Origin: Lachnospiraceae bacterium
GTDB lineage: Bacteria; Bacillota; Clostridia; Lachnospirales; Lachnospiraceae
Reading direction: 5' to 3'
Length of the DNA stretch: 61,893 nucleotides
Assembly (NCBI GenBank): GCA_017508825.1
Contig: JAFWRC010000281.1
Span: 1 to 61,893 of the forward strand
A program made the translations under genes and the position numbers. The notes beneath the pieces are model-generated. The model saw only the letters and a list, made by a program, of their open reading frames with translations, did not search any database and was not told where the DNA came from. Shown in pieces: positions 50,746 through 58,871 of the stretch (the first letter of the stretch is position 1; each line of letters begins with the position of its first letter).

Positions 50746-51222
50746 ATGTTGAAGTACAGAGAAATGACAGAGGCAGACAACGAGGCTGTTGCTGCGCTGG
50801 TAAGAGATAATTTGAAACAGTTTGGACTGGATATCCCCGGGACGGTGTATTTTGATGAGGGGCTGGATCATCTGAGTGACTTTTACGGCAGGGATGAGCG
50901 TAGATATTTTGTTATCGAGGATGCGAACGGTACAGTGATCGGTGGGATCGGTTACGCACGTTTTGAACTGATGGCAGATACGGCGGAGCTTCAGAAGCTG
51001 TATCTTGCGGATTCTGCTAAGGGTTCCGGAATTGGCTATGAAATGATCGGATTCATTGAGGATAAAATGCGCGAGGCGGGCTATAAGCAATCCTACCTGG
51101 AAACGCATGATAATCTGCAGGCGGCGATCCACATCTACGAAAAATGCGGATATAAAGAGATCGAGCGGCCGAAGGAAGTGGTCCATTCTGCGATGGATCG
51201 TTTTTTCGTTAAGGCACTGTAG
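50746..51222 (+). CDS. GNAT-family N-acetyltransferase
   Basis: 158 residues from the ATG at 50746; a TTG two codons upstream is also in frame. The acetyl-CoA fold is clear: YREMTEADNEAVAALVRDNL, IGGIGYARFELMADTAELQKLYLADSAKGSGIGYEMIGF (with the pyrophosphate loop GSGIG), and LQAAIHIYEKCGYKEIERP. The acceptor is unknown. Confidence 0.9.
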   Translation: MLKYREMTEADNEAVAALVRDNLKQFGLDIPGTVYFDEGLDHLSDFYGRDERRYFVIEDANGTVIGGIGYARFELMADTAELQKLYLADSAKGSGIGYEMIGFIEDKMREAGYKQSYLETHDNLQAAIHIYEKCGYKEIERPKEVVHSAMDRFFVKAL

Positions 51223-51236
51223 GAGAAGATAACAAA

Positions 51237-51803
51237 ATGCATTTTTCATGTCAGTGCGGCTATGTGATCCATGATACGGCGGATAATCTTCCTTACAAAG
51301 GGAAGATTATAGCCGATCAGGATTTCAATACGTTATGGGATCTTATTGAAAAGTTGGAGAAGCAGCATATTGATCGGATCGATGTATATAATAAAATTCA
51401 TGATCTGTTAATGCGGGAGATCTATCAGTGCCCGAAATGCGGAAGAATATATATTGAGAATCAGGCACAAAATTATGATCTTGTCGGATTTCAGATGGAA
51501 TCACCGGAGCAGCAGGAGAAAAAAGAAAACAGATCGTTGCTGTTATCCGCATACGGAGAAAAATGGAAAGGTCATTTATATGCGGAGTGGAGAGATGAAA
51601 AACCGGATTGGTGGTGTGATCATCATGGGATTATCATGCCGGAAGTGAATATAAAGATGGACAATCTGGTGTTTGATGATTATGACGCTTTCGAAAAGCG
51701 CTTCTATGAGGTGTTTGAGGAGTTGAAAGTAAGAGATATCATAGTTAGCGCATCCCTTAAGGCGAATGGAAAAACCATTTTTACATGGCCAGGTAAGAAG
51801 TAA
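51237..51803 (+). CDS. Hypothetical protein with a split Cys pair motif
   Basis: 188 residues; ATG at 51237. CQCGYVIHDTADNLPYKG at the N-terminus and YQCPKCGRIYIE near residue 65 supply two CxC/CxxC pairs that could form one zinc site. The C-terminal part (FDDYDAFEKRFYEVFEELK) is helical. Not recognised; possibly an immunity or zinc-binding protein. Confidence 0.75.
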   Translation: MHFSCQCGYVIHDTADNLPYKGKIIADQDFNTLWDLIEKLEKQHIDRIDVYNKIHDLLMREIYQCPKCGRIYIENQAQNYDLVGFQMESPEQQEKKENRSLLLSAYGEKWKGHLYAEWRDEKPDWWCDHHGIIMPEVNIKMDNLVFDDYDAFEKRFYEVFEELKVRDIIVSASLKANGKTIFTWPGKK

Positions 51804-51871
51804 CCTATTGAGGAGCAGAAGTATATGAGATGGCTTGATGGCAGTGATATCGATGTAAAACAAAACAGGGT

Positions 51872-53377
51872 TTACGCGCGGTGACCGCCGATCCACTGGT
51901 TTCGCTGCCTTGTCATAGCGCCTTCCAGGAAGTTGGTTCCCTTCAGGATCGCATTTTTTCCAAACTTATCTTTGATCTTAAGCGTTGCGAGCTGCAGCGC
52001 TTTTTCTTTTTCCAGACGGATATCTTCTTCCTGTCTGGCGCGTTCCAGAGCGTCATAATCCGTAAACAGATCCAGCTGTTCGTACTCCGGATGCGCCGGC
52101 ACGGAGCCTTCCGGGACGACACGGCATGCGCATATGTTTACGCGCCGTATCAGCAGACGGGTATCTGTGATCGCTTCATAAAGTTCCATTACGGCGGTGG
52201 TGAGCAGCTGTGTGGAAGCGGTATAGCGGTGAATATTGGCCGTACCGGCAGCGTGCTTTGGCGTGATTCGTCCGTAGTAGTCGAGATGCAGTTCGCCGTC
52301 ATAGTCCTTCAGCTGTGACGGATCTTTGATGCACTCATATCCGATGTAGAGAACCAGCTGGTCGGTCACCAATCCCTTACGTACCAGATCAAGAGAGAGC
52401 AGGTCGGTCATCTCCCGTACAATGATCAGGCATTCGTCATACCTGTAGGGGCGCTGCAGGACCTGCCCGGAGGATAAGCTGTTGACCGCCGGACGGTACT
52501 GCTTGATGTGCTCGATCGTGACCGGTTCCCATCCCCAGGCATGGTCGATCAGCAATTCGGCGTTGATCCCGAAGGTTTTGTACAGATGCCGTTCATCGTG
52601 CTCGGAATAGTGGGCAACATCCCCCATAGTGACCAGCCCGAGATTGTACAGTCTGCGCGCTGTGCCGCCGCCGACACGCCAGAAGTCAGTGATGGGGGTA
52701 TGATCCCAGAGTTTTTCGCGAAAACTGTACTCGTCCAGGGAGGCGATACGCACGCCGCTTTCATCGGCGGGCATATGCTTTGCTACGATATCCATAGCTA
52801 CCTTGCTTAAAAACAGGTTTGTGCCGATCCCGGCGGTCGCGGTGATGCCGGTTTCGGTCAGAACATCCCGGATCATAGTGATCGCAAGATCGTGCGCGTT
52901 TTTGTTGTAAAGGGAAAGGTACTGTGTTACATCAATAAACACTTCGTCGCATGAGTAGACATGGATGTCTTCCGGGGCAACGTAACGCAGATAGATCCTG
53001 TAGATCCTGGTGCTGTACTGCATATACAGGAGCATGCGAGGCACGGCAGTGATATAGTCCAGTTCCAGTGCGGGGTTCGAATTCAACTCCGGTAAAAAAT
53101 AAGACTTGCCGGTAAAACGCCGGCATGGGGCATGGGATCTGCGTTCCGCATTGATCTCCTTTACGGCCTGAATGACTTCGAACAATCTCGGGCGGCCGGG
53201 GATCCCGTAGGATTTTAATGACGGTGAGACGGCCAGACAGATGGTCTTGTCCGTGCGGGTATTGTCGGCTACCACCAGATTAGTGGTAAGCGGATCCAGG
53301 TCGCGTTCCACACACTCTACAGATGCGTAAAATGACTTCAGATCGATTGCTATGTAGGCATGCGGCGCCTGGATCAT
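51872..53377 (-). CDS. Y-family DNA polymerase (DinB/UmuC-like)
   Basis: 501 residues from the ATG at 53375-53377, with AAGGAG upstream; longer in-frame starts reach into REP copy 6 and lack a site. Catalytic motifs: AIDLKSFYASVE (first Asp), VYSCDEVFIDVT (Asp-Glu), and ATAGIGTNLFLSKVAMDIVAK. The C-terminal 90 residues are an RRVNICACRV little-finger part and a charged tail. It is closer in layout to UvrX/YqjW-type polymerases than to short DinB. It bypasses DNA damage. It is the only gene on the minus strand in this half of the window. Confidence 0.92.
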   Translation of the reverse strand: MIQAPHAYIAIDLKSFYASVECVERDLDPLTTNLVVADNTRTDKTICLAVSPSLKSYGIPGRPRLFEVIQAVKEINAERRSHAPCRRFTGKSYFLPELNSNPALELDYITAVPRMLLYMQYSTRIYRIYLRYVAPEDIHVYSCDEVFIDVTQYLSLYNKNAHDLAITMIRDVLTETGITATAGIGTNLFLSKVAMDIVAKHMPADESGVRIASLDEYSFREKLWDHTPITDFWRVGGGTARRLYNLGLVTMGDVAHYSEHDERHLYKTFGINAELLIDHAWGWEPVTIEHIKQYRPAVNSLSSGQVLQRPYRYDECLIIVREMTDLLSLDLVRKGLVTDQLVLYIGYECIKDPSQLKDYDGELHLDYYGRITPKHAAGTANIHRYTASTQLLTTAVMELYEAITDTRLLIRRVNICACRVVPEGSVPAHPEYEQLDLFTDYDALERARQEEDIRLEKEKALQLATLKIKDKFGKNAILKGTNFLEGAMTRQRNQWIGGHRA

Positions 53378-53480
53378 AAAGATGTTTTCTCCTTCTGTGG
53401 TAATTTGAGACAAACATACGTTCTTGTATATAATATAGAACATATATTCGGTTAAATCAATTGGTAAAATAAACGAAAAG

Positions 53481-53538
53481 TGAGCCATGGGACGGTTCTT
53501 TGGCCCCAAAAGAGCCGGAGAAACGTCCCTGTGGGCTC
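53481..53538. repeat. REP-like palindrome, copy 6
   Basis: TGAGCCATGGGACGGTTCT and GAGAAACGTCCCTGTGGGCTC arms, with a one-base deletion and other changes; upstream of the polymerase gene. Confidence 0.85.
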
Positions 53539-53716
53539 AGCAGCAATTCGGAGGATTATTTTGCTCCGGAAGAGGCCGTACTGGTAGCAATCAAGTAGCA
53601 TTTCGAAAATCGGCTGCAATGTACTCTTAAGAAAAATTATCGGTTCTGCAGGATTGCATGGTATAATACGGAAAGTAAAATCTGAGGACAGGATAAGAAA
53701 AGATGAGGGGAAAATT

Positions 53717-54595
53717 ATGAAAAAGACGAACAGAATGAAAAAGGCCGTCATGGTGATGATGGCGGCAGGGATGCTGTGTGCGTGCGGAAACAATGAGCAG
53801 TCCGCATCACGAGGAAGCATCGGAGATGCACCGGAGCCTAAGGTCACAACGGAACCAACTATACAGGAACCGATCGCACAGGAACCGGGCACAACAACAG
53901 AACCGGATAACGATCCGATTACCGGGGGGATCGTAACGGCGGAAGTAGAGGGAGTGTCCGTTCGGTATTACAACGGATATAATATTGCTACCGGTGATAT
54001 AATCAGTGATACCATCCCCTGCAATACGGTAGAGGTAAGCGGTGATGCACTGACCGGGTTATCGGAGATCCTTCCGGAGTTGTCCGCTATTACGGAAAAT
54101 TCCCAATCGGAAGAATATGGACACATCATGTACGATCATCTTATGGATTATTATGAGTTGTCCATTAATGATGATCTGGTGTTGGATATCGGGGATGAGT
54201 ATGGTGTTTGTAAGTCTACCGGCGAGGTATTTCAGGTGCCGGCAGAATTATACGATATTGTTAATGAAATTGCGGAAGAGAATAACAAGAACAATGTATA
54301 TGCGACTTTGGATACAGATCAGATCACGGTTACCGATCAGGACGGACGGGAACTGGAGATCACTGACCCGGATCAGTTGAAAACTTTGCTGTCGGTCGAA
54401 TACTACCCGATCAACGCTGAGGATGAGATGTTTGAAGGTGAAAAGGTGGCGTATGTTATGGATCTGCACAATGGTGATGAGCTGGATGTATATTTTGCCA
54501 GTGTGCTCGGAAGACTTCGTCATGCAGACGGCAGTTATGAATATGTGCATATTCAGGAGATGGAAGATCATCTGAAACGTATCTTTGCGGAATAA
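53717..54595 (+). CDS. Hypothetical lipoprotein
   Basis: 292 residues from the ATG at 53717 (GAGGGGAAAA upstream). Lipobox MLCAC, then a Pro/Glu/Thr spacer (EPTIQEPIAQEPGTTTEPDN) and a domain with EVEGVSVRYYNGYNIATGD and ELSINDDLVLDIGDEYGVC. Not recognised. A TATAAT at 53662 may be its -10. Confidence 0.8.
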   Translation: MKKTNRMKKAVMVMMAAGMLCACGNNEQSASRGSIGDAPEPKVTTEPTIQEPIAQEPGTTTEPDNDPITGGIVTAEVEGVSVRYYNGYNIATGDIISDTIPCNTVEVSGDALTGLSEILPELSAITENSQSEEYGHIMYDHLMDYYELSINDDLVLDIGDEYGVCKSTGEVFQVPAELYDIVNEIAEENNKNNVYATLDTDQITVTDQDGRELEITDPDQLKTLLSVEYYPINAEDEMFEGEKVAYVMDLHNGDELDVYFASVLGRLRHADGSYEYVHIQEMEDHLKRIFAE

Positions 54596-54614
54596 GTTCA
54601 TACCGATCGTTGTG

Positions 54615-54647
54615 AGGTGCGGATCGATGAGGTTCGCACCTTTTTTG
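54615..54647 (+). terminator. Rho-independent terminator
   Basis: AGGTGCG (54615-54621) and CGCACCT (54635-54641), then TTTTTG. Confidence 0.85.
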
Positions 54648-54650
54648 ATT

Positions 54651-54679
54651 TTACAGAGCGCTGTATTTTAAAATATAAT
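54651..54679 (+). promoter_or_regulatory. Promoter of the first rtcB gene
   Basis: TTACAG (54651), 17-bp spacer, TATAAT (54674-54679), 59 bp before the start codon. Confidence 0.65.
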
Positions 54680-54737
54680 GCAGATAACGAAGGGCGAGAT
54701 GAATAAAATTAAATGATCAGGAAAGGAAGATAAGGCA

Positions 54738-55946
54738 ATGATCGAGATCAAAGGGAAAGTAAATACTGCATTATGTTATGCGACAGTTGTAGAGGAAGAG
54801 GCAATCGAGCAGGTCAGACGGATGTGTGATTATCCGTTCACAGAGGGGGCAAAGATCCGTATCATGCCGGATGTACACGCAGGCAAAGGCTGCACGATCG
54901 GTACCACCATGACCGTGGTGGACAAGGCGGTTCCGAATGTCGTTGGCGTCGATATCGGCTGCGGCATGTATACCGTAAATCTGGGCAAAGCGGATATTGA
55001 TCTGGAAAAGCTGGATGAAGCAGCGCACTATATCCCTTCCGGCATGAATGTATGGGAAGGACGACAGGAACGTTTTGACCTGACCGGTCTGCGCTGCTAC
55101 AGAGAACTGAAAGAGATGAAATGGCTCGAAAGATCCCTGGGAACCCTGGGGGGCGGCAATCATTTCATAGAAGTCGACCGCGCTGCGGACGGAACGAATT
55201 ATCTGGTGATCCATTCAGGCAGCCGTAATCTCGGCAAGCAGGTGGCGGATCTGTACCAGAATCTGGCCATCAACTTAAGCCGGGGCTACGGGGACTATCT
55301 GGAGCAGCGTGATGAGATCATCCGTACCTACAAGGAGCAGGGAAGAAGAAATGAGATCCAGGAGGCGCTGAAACAGCTGCACTGGCAGGTGTATCAGAGT
55401 GATACGCCGATCCCGGAAGATCTCTGCTACCTGTCCGGAAAATACCTGGAGAACTATCTGCATGATGTGGTGATCTGCCAGCGGTTTGCAAGAAGAAACC
55501 GGGAGAAGATGGCGGAGATCCTGCTGGAGCGTACCGGCATCAGCGGCGGTGAGGCGTTCCATACCATTCACAACTATATCGATACAGACGAGATGATCCT
55601 GCGGAAAGGCGCCATCGCGGCACATGCAGGGGAAAAAGTACTGATCCCGATCAATATGCGGGACGGAAGCGTGCTTGCGATCGGAAAAGGCAACCCGGAG
55701 TGGAACTATTCCGCGCCGCACGGAGCAGGAAGGGTCATGTCCAGATCCAAGGCAAAGAACACGCTTTCTATGGAGGAGTATAAGGAGGAAATGAAAGGGA
55801 TCTATACAACTTCTGTCAATGAGAAAACGCTGGATGAGGCTCCGATGGCATATAAGTCATTAAACGACATCATTGATGTGATCAAAGAGTCGGTAGAGGT
55901 GATTGATGTGATGAAGCCAATCTATAACTTTAAAGCATCCGACTAA
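54738..55946 (+). CDS. rtcB: RNA-splicing ligase RtcB, copy 1
   Basis: 402 residues; ATG at 54738 after AAAGGAAG. RtcB joins 2',3'-cyclic phosphate or 3'-phosphate RNA ends to 5'-OH ends using GTP and manganese. Metal and catalytic residues are present: Asp72 and Cys75 in GVDIGCGMYTV, His142 in GGGNHFIEVD, His159 in VIHSGSRNLG, His278 in TIHNYID, and the guanylylated His328 in SAPHGAGR. The length and DVHAGKGCTIG match the short bacterial RtcB. It is transcribed separately from copy 2 (about 37% identical by eye), whose own promoter lies downstream. Confidence 0.95.
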   Translation: MIEIKGKVNTALCYATVVEEEAIEQVRRMCDYPFTEGAKIRIMPDVHAGKGCTIGTTMTVVDKAVPNVVGVDIGCGMYTVNLGKADIDLEKLDEAAHYIPSGMNVWEGRQERFDLTGLRCYRELKEMKWLERSLGTLGGGNHFIEVDRAADGTNYLVIHSGSRNLGKQVADLYQNLAINLSRGYGDYLEQRDEIIRTYKEQGRRNEIQEALKQLHWQVYQSDTPIPEDLCYLSGKYLENYLHDVVICQRFARRNREKMAEILLERTGISGGEAFHTIHNYIDTDEMILRKGAIAAHAGEKVLIPINMRDGSVLAIGKGNPEWNYSAPHGAGRVMSRSKAKNTLSMEEYKEEMKGIYTTSVNEKTLDEAPMAYKSLNDIIDVIKESVEVIDVMKPIYNFKASD

Positions 55947-55979
55947 AAAAGCTTTCGCGGATGCTTCCGGCAATAAAGA

Positions 55980-56035
55980 CGTTTCTGTCAGCAGAAATTA
56001 TTTTTGTTGACAGAAACGAAAAATAAAGCTATACT
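55980..56035 (+). promoter_or_regulatory. Promoter of the rtcB2 operon with overlapping inverted repeat
   Basis: Consensus TTGACA (56007-56012), 17-bp spacer, TATACT (56030-56035). An 11-bp perfect inverted repeat (CGTTTCTGTCA at 55980 and TGACAGAAACG at 56008) covers the -35, so a repressor or activator could bind here. Confidence 0.75.
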
Positions 56036-56106
56036 GCAAAATCAGAGACATGCACGAGTCTCGTTTTCATTGTAACTATTCACCACAGCACCGAAAGGAG
56101 GACAAC

Positions 56107-56184
56107 ATGCTACAGCAAACAATACAGAACAGAATGATGCAGACAGCAGAGGCATACGTTGTCCGCGGTGTATTTTTGTGGTAG
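56107..56184 (+). CDS. Probable leader peptide of the rtcB2 operon, 25 aa
   Basis: ATG at 56107 behind a near-perfect GAAAGGAGGACAAC. The product is MLQQTIQNRMMQTAEAYVVR followed by GVFLW. It lies between the promoter at 56007 and a terminator-like hairpin at 56231, as in translation-controlled attenuators. Gln and Met are frequent; the regulatory codon is not obvious. Confidence 0.55.
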   Translation: MLQQTIQNRMMQTAEAYVVRGVFLW

Positions 56185-56230
56185 TGATCGAATAGGATTT
56201 CTCGGATAAAAGTATAACGCAGGATAACAG

Positions 56231-56271
56231 AACACCTCTGATCGTCGAACGACGAAAAGGGTGTTTTTTTC
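56231..56271 (+). terminator. Attenuator-type terminator before the Cys-rich protein and rtcB2
   Basis: AACACCT (56231-56237) pairs with GGGTGTT (56259-56265) around an inner CGTC-GAAC-GACG hairpin, followed by TTTTTC. It lies in the leader of the rtcB2 operon, after the leader peptide. Confidence 0.75.
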
Positions 56272-56297
56272 GTATGTTTTTTCAGGAGGAAGAAAAA

Positions 56298-56489
56298 ATG
56301 AAAGACAGAGTGAATCCCTGCGTACATTATGTGTGTAAAGGGGAAGACTGCAAAAAAGGATTTGTAAAGGTAGATCTGAAGAAGTGTAAAAACTGTCCGA
56401 AGTATGAGCCGCGGAAGTGTTCGAAAAAAGCGGAGTCTGTGAAAGTACGCAGACAGAAAGATAAGGACAGACACGATCGCTACGAGTAG
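56298..56489 (+). CDS. Small Cys-rich basic protein
   Basis: 63 residues from the ATG at 56298, with AGGAGG at 56283. Six Cys form pairs (NPCVHYVCKGEDCKKGF, KKCKNCPKYEPRKC) that fit a small zinc-binding fold, followed by a very basic tail (KVRRQKDKDRHDRYE) suited to RNA binding. It lies 25 bp before rtcB2 in the same transcript. A role as an RNA-binding helper of RtcB is inference. Not recognised as a named family. Confidence 0.75.
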   Translation: MKDRVNPCVHYVCKGEDCKKGFVKVDLKKCKNCPKYEPRKCSKKAESVKVRRQKDKDRHDRYE

Positions 56490-56514
56490 TTTTGATGAAA
56501 GGAAGATTTTATTT

Positions 56515-57660
56515 ATGATAACGATTTACGGAAAATATACCAACGCGCAGGTGTATACGGTGAAGAATGAGGAGTATGCACTGGAGGAACATGCGCGTGC
56601 GCAGATCCAGATGATCTGCAATCACCCGAGCGCGGCGGGCAGCAAGATCCGCGTGATGCCGGATGTGCATCCGGGGAAAGTGGCAACGGTCGGACTGACC
56701 ATGACCATCGGAAACAGCATCCTGCCGAGCCTGGTAGGCGTTGATATCGGCTGTGGTATGACACTGGCAAGAATAAAAGCAAAGGGATTGGAGTTTCAGA
56801 AGCTGGATACCGTGATCCGGGAAGAGGTACCGGTGGGGCCACAGATCCGCAAGAATACGCATAAGTATGCAGACCGTATCGATCTGGGCAGGCTGCGCTG
56901 CTATAAGCACATCAATGCAGGCAAGGCAATGCGCAGCATAGGGACCCTGGGAGGCGGTAATCATTTCATCGAGCTGGATCGGGATGAAGACGGAAATATC
57001 TATCTGATCGTGCATTCCGGCAGCCGGCATCTGGGGATGGAAGTGGCGGAATATTATCTGCACGCCGGACAGAAAGAGATGCAGATGAAAAAAGAGGGCG
57101 GCTATGCATCCTATGAAATGACCTGTATCTCCGGAGCTCTGATGGAAGACTATCTGCACGATCTGGAAGTGATGCAGGAGTTTGCAAAGATCAACCGTGA
57201 GGCAATCGTTGACAGTATCGTACGCGGAATGAAGTGGAAGACGGAAGATGCGTTTACCTGTATTCACAACTATGTGGATTTCCGTAATGCGGATGCGCCG
57301 ATCCTGCGAAAAGGTTCGATCAGCGCAATGGAAGGGGAGCGCGTGATCATCCCGATCAATATGAAAGACGGTGTGATCCTGGGCGCCGGAAGAGGTAATG
57401 AAGAATGGAACTGTTCCGCACCGCATGGCGCAGGCAGGATCTGCAAGCGGACGGATGTGGACAGCCGGCATACGGTTTCGGAGTTTAAGAAGGTTATGAA
57501 AGGTATCTACTCGACCTGTATCAACGAAGGAACGCTGGATGAAGCGCCGTTTGCCTACCGTACGCTGGAGGATATCGAAGGTGTGATCGGTGAGACGGTC
57601 ACCATCGACCGGATCATCCGCCCGGTATACAACTATAAGGCTGGAGGAAGGCGCGATTAG
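56515..57660 (+). CDS. rtcB: RNA-splicing ligase RtcB, copy 2
   Basis: 381 residues; ATG at 56515 after GAAAGGAAG. It has the same residues as copy 1: Asp77 and Cys80 in GVDIGCGMTLA, His150 in GGGNHFIELD, His167 in VHSGSRHLG, His251 in IHNYVDF, and the nucleophile His304 in SAPHGAGR. It belongs to a divergent RtcB subgroup (PDVHPGKVATVG), so the two copies are old paralogs rather than a recent duplication. The last residues (GGRRD) and the TAG stop lie inside a structured GAA-hairpin element (57650). It heads an operon with MoxR and the vWA protein. Confidence 0.93.
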   Translation: MITIYGKYTNAQVYTVKNEEYALEEHARAQIQMICNHPSAAGSKIRVMPDVHPGKVATVGLTMTIGNSILPSLVGVDIGCGMTLARIKAKGLEFQKLDTVIREEVPVGPQIRKNTHKYADRIDLGRLRCYKHINAGKAMRSIGTLGGGNHFIELDRDEDGNIYLIVHSGSRHLGMEVAEYYLHAGQKEMQMKKEGGYASYEMTCISGALMEDYLHDLEVMQEFAKINREAIVDSIVRGMKWKTEDAFTCIHNYVDFRNADAPILRKGSISAMEGERVIIPINMKDGVILGAGRGNEEWNCSAPHGAGRICKRTDVDSRHTVSEFKKVMKGIYSTCINEGTLDEAPFAYRTLEDIEGVIGETVTIDRIIRPVYNYKAGGRRD

Positions 57661-57724
57661 GACGAAGTCCTGATTATGCATCGCGCCGACCGATGTGGCA
57701 GGATTATGAAGTAATCCTGCCGAT
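57650..57724 (+). other. GAA-hairpin element E3 between rtcB2 and the MoxR gene
   Basis: GGCGCGAT (57650-57657) pairs with ATCGCGCC (57680-57687) around AGGAC-GAA-GTCCT (57659-57671) and TGATTATGC. A second hairpin, GGCAGGATTAT-GAA-GTAATCCTGCC (57697-57721), follows, then GAT. The first half matches the 3' part of insert E2 (GTCC-YGAT-TATGCATC). It contains the rtcB2 stop codon and ends just before the MoxR ribosome binding site. Confidence 0.6.
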
Positions 57725-57745
57725 ACCATGGAGGTAAATAAGTTT

Positions 57746-58822
57746 ATGAATTTAGCATTTAATGTAACACCGAATGAATTGACCGATATTTTGCTGAACA
57801 TCGCGCCGGTGCGTCCGGTCTTTATCTGGGGCGCGCCGGGCATCGGCAAATCTGCGTTGGTACAGAAGTTTGCGGATGAAGTGGGCATGGAATGTGTATC
57901 GCTTCTGGGAAGCCAGCTGGCGCCGGAAGATATCATCGGCATTCCGCGCATTGCGGACGAAACATCCGAATTTTTACCGCCGAAGATGATCGCCAAAAAA
58001 GAACCGTATGTGCTGTTTCTGGATGAGCTGAATGCGTGCTCTCAGGAAGTGCAGAAAGCTTTTTACAGTCTGATCCATGAACACCGTGTCGGCGAATACC
58101 ATCTGCCGGAGGGCAGCGTGGTGATCGGCGCGGGCAATCGTTCGCAGGACGGAGCGATCGTAAAGACCATGTCATCGGCACTGGTCAACCGTATGTTTCA
58201 TGTGCAGCTGGTGGCAAATACCAGCCAGTGGCTGGACTGGGCCTATGAGAACCATCTGCATCCCTGGGTGATCGATTATATCACGCAGCGGCCGGATCAT
58301 CTCTTTAGTGAACCACCCAAGACGGAGGAGCCGTATTCCACACCGCGCAGCTGGCATATGTTAAGCGATGCACTGAAGGAGTATCACGCAGGAGAAGAAG
58401 GCGTTGAAATCTCACATGAGATCCTTAAGGTGCTGGCTTACGGCAGTGTCAGCCCGTCACATGCGGGTATGTTTGTTGCTTACAGCCGAACGCTGCACAA
58501 CAAGGATATCTTAAGCGCGATCATCAAGGGCGATGCGCGCTGGCCGGGCAGACCGGAAGAGCGGGATGTACTGTACTTCCTGGCACAGTCCTTCCGTGCA
58601 AAACTTTTGCTGGAACTCCCTGCAAATAAGGAGAAGATGAGCAAGGACGGGCAGTTCCTTACCCACAGGGCAAAGGCGCTGATCAAGGAACTCAGCAGCA
58701 TCAATTATGAACTGGCGCAGATGGTCGTATCAGCAGACGATAACGAGGTGCTGCCGGACTGGTTTATGGTGGAGATCGTACGCGACCTGCCGAGACTGGT
58801 GAATAAAGCCAATGCAAATTAA
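57746..58822 (+). CDS. MoxR-type AAA+ ATPase
   Basis: 358 residues from the ATG at 57746; GGAGGT at 57730 gives good spacing, while the ATG at 57728 lies inside that site. Walker A FIWGAPGIGKSALVQKFA, Walker B PYVLFLDELNACSQEVQKAF, sensor 1 VVIGAGNRSQD and an Arg finger region (SSALVNRMFHVQL) mark the MoxR branch. MoxR ATPases work as chaperones together with vWA proteins, and the gene after this one encodes such a partner. Their linkage to rtcB2 suggests remodelling of an RNA-repair complex. Confidence 0.92.
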   Translation: MNLAFNVTPNELTDILLNIAPVRPVFIWGAPGIGKSALVQKFADEVGMECVSLLGSQLAPEDIIGIPRIADETSEFLPPKMIAKKEPYVLFLDELNACSQEVQKAFYSLIHEHRVGEYHLPEGSVVIGAGNRSQDGAIVKTMSSALVNRMFHVQLVANTSQWLDWAYENHLHPWVIDYITQRPDHLFSEPPKTEEPYSTPRSWHMLSDALKEYHAGEEGVEISHEILKVLAYGSVSPSHAGMFVAYSRTLHNKDILSAIIKGDARWPGRPEERDVLYFLAQSFRAKLLLELPANKEKMSKDGQFLTHRAKALIKELSSINYELAQMVVSADDNEVLPDWFMVEIVRDLPRLVNKANAN

Positions 58823-58871
58823 ACTGCGTTGACTTTGCCAACGGCGGATGCACAGACAAGGATAAAGTAAT

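Noticed and set aside
51824-51883. 19-codon frame after the Cys-pair protein
   Set aside because: It runs into the 3' end of the polymerase gene on the other strand and has no recognisable product; likely a leftover gene start.
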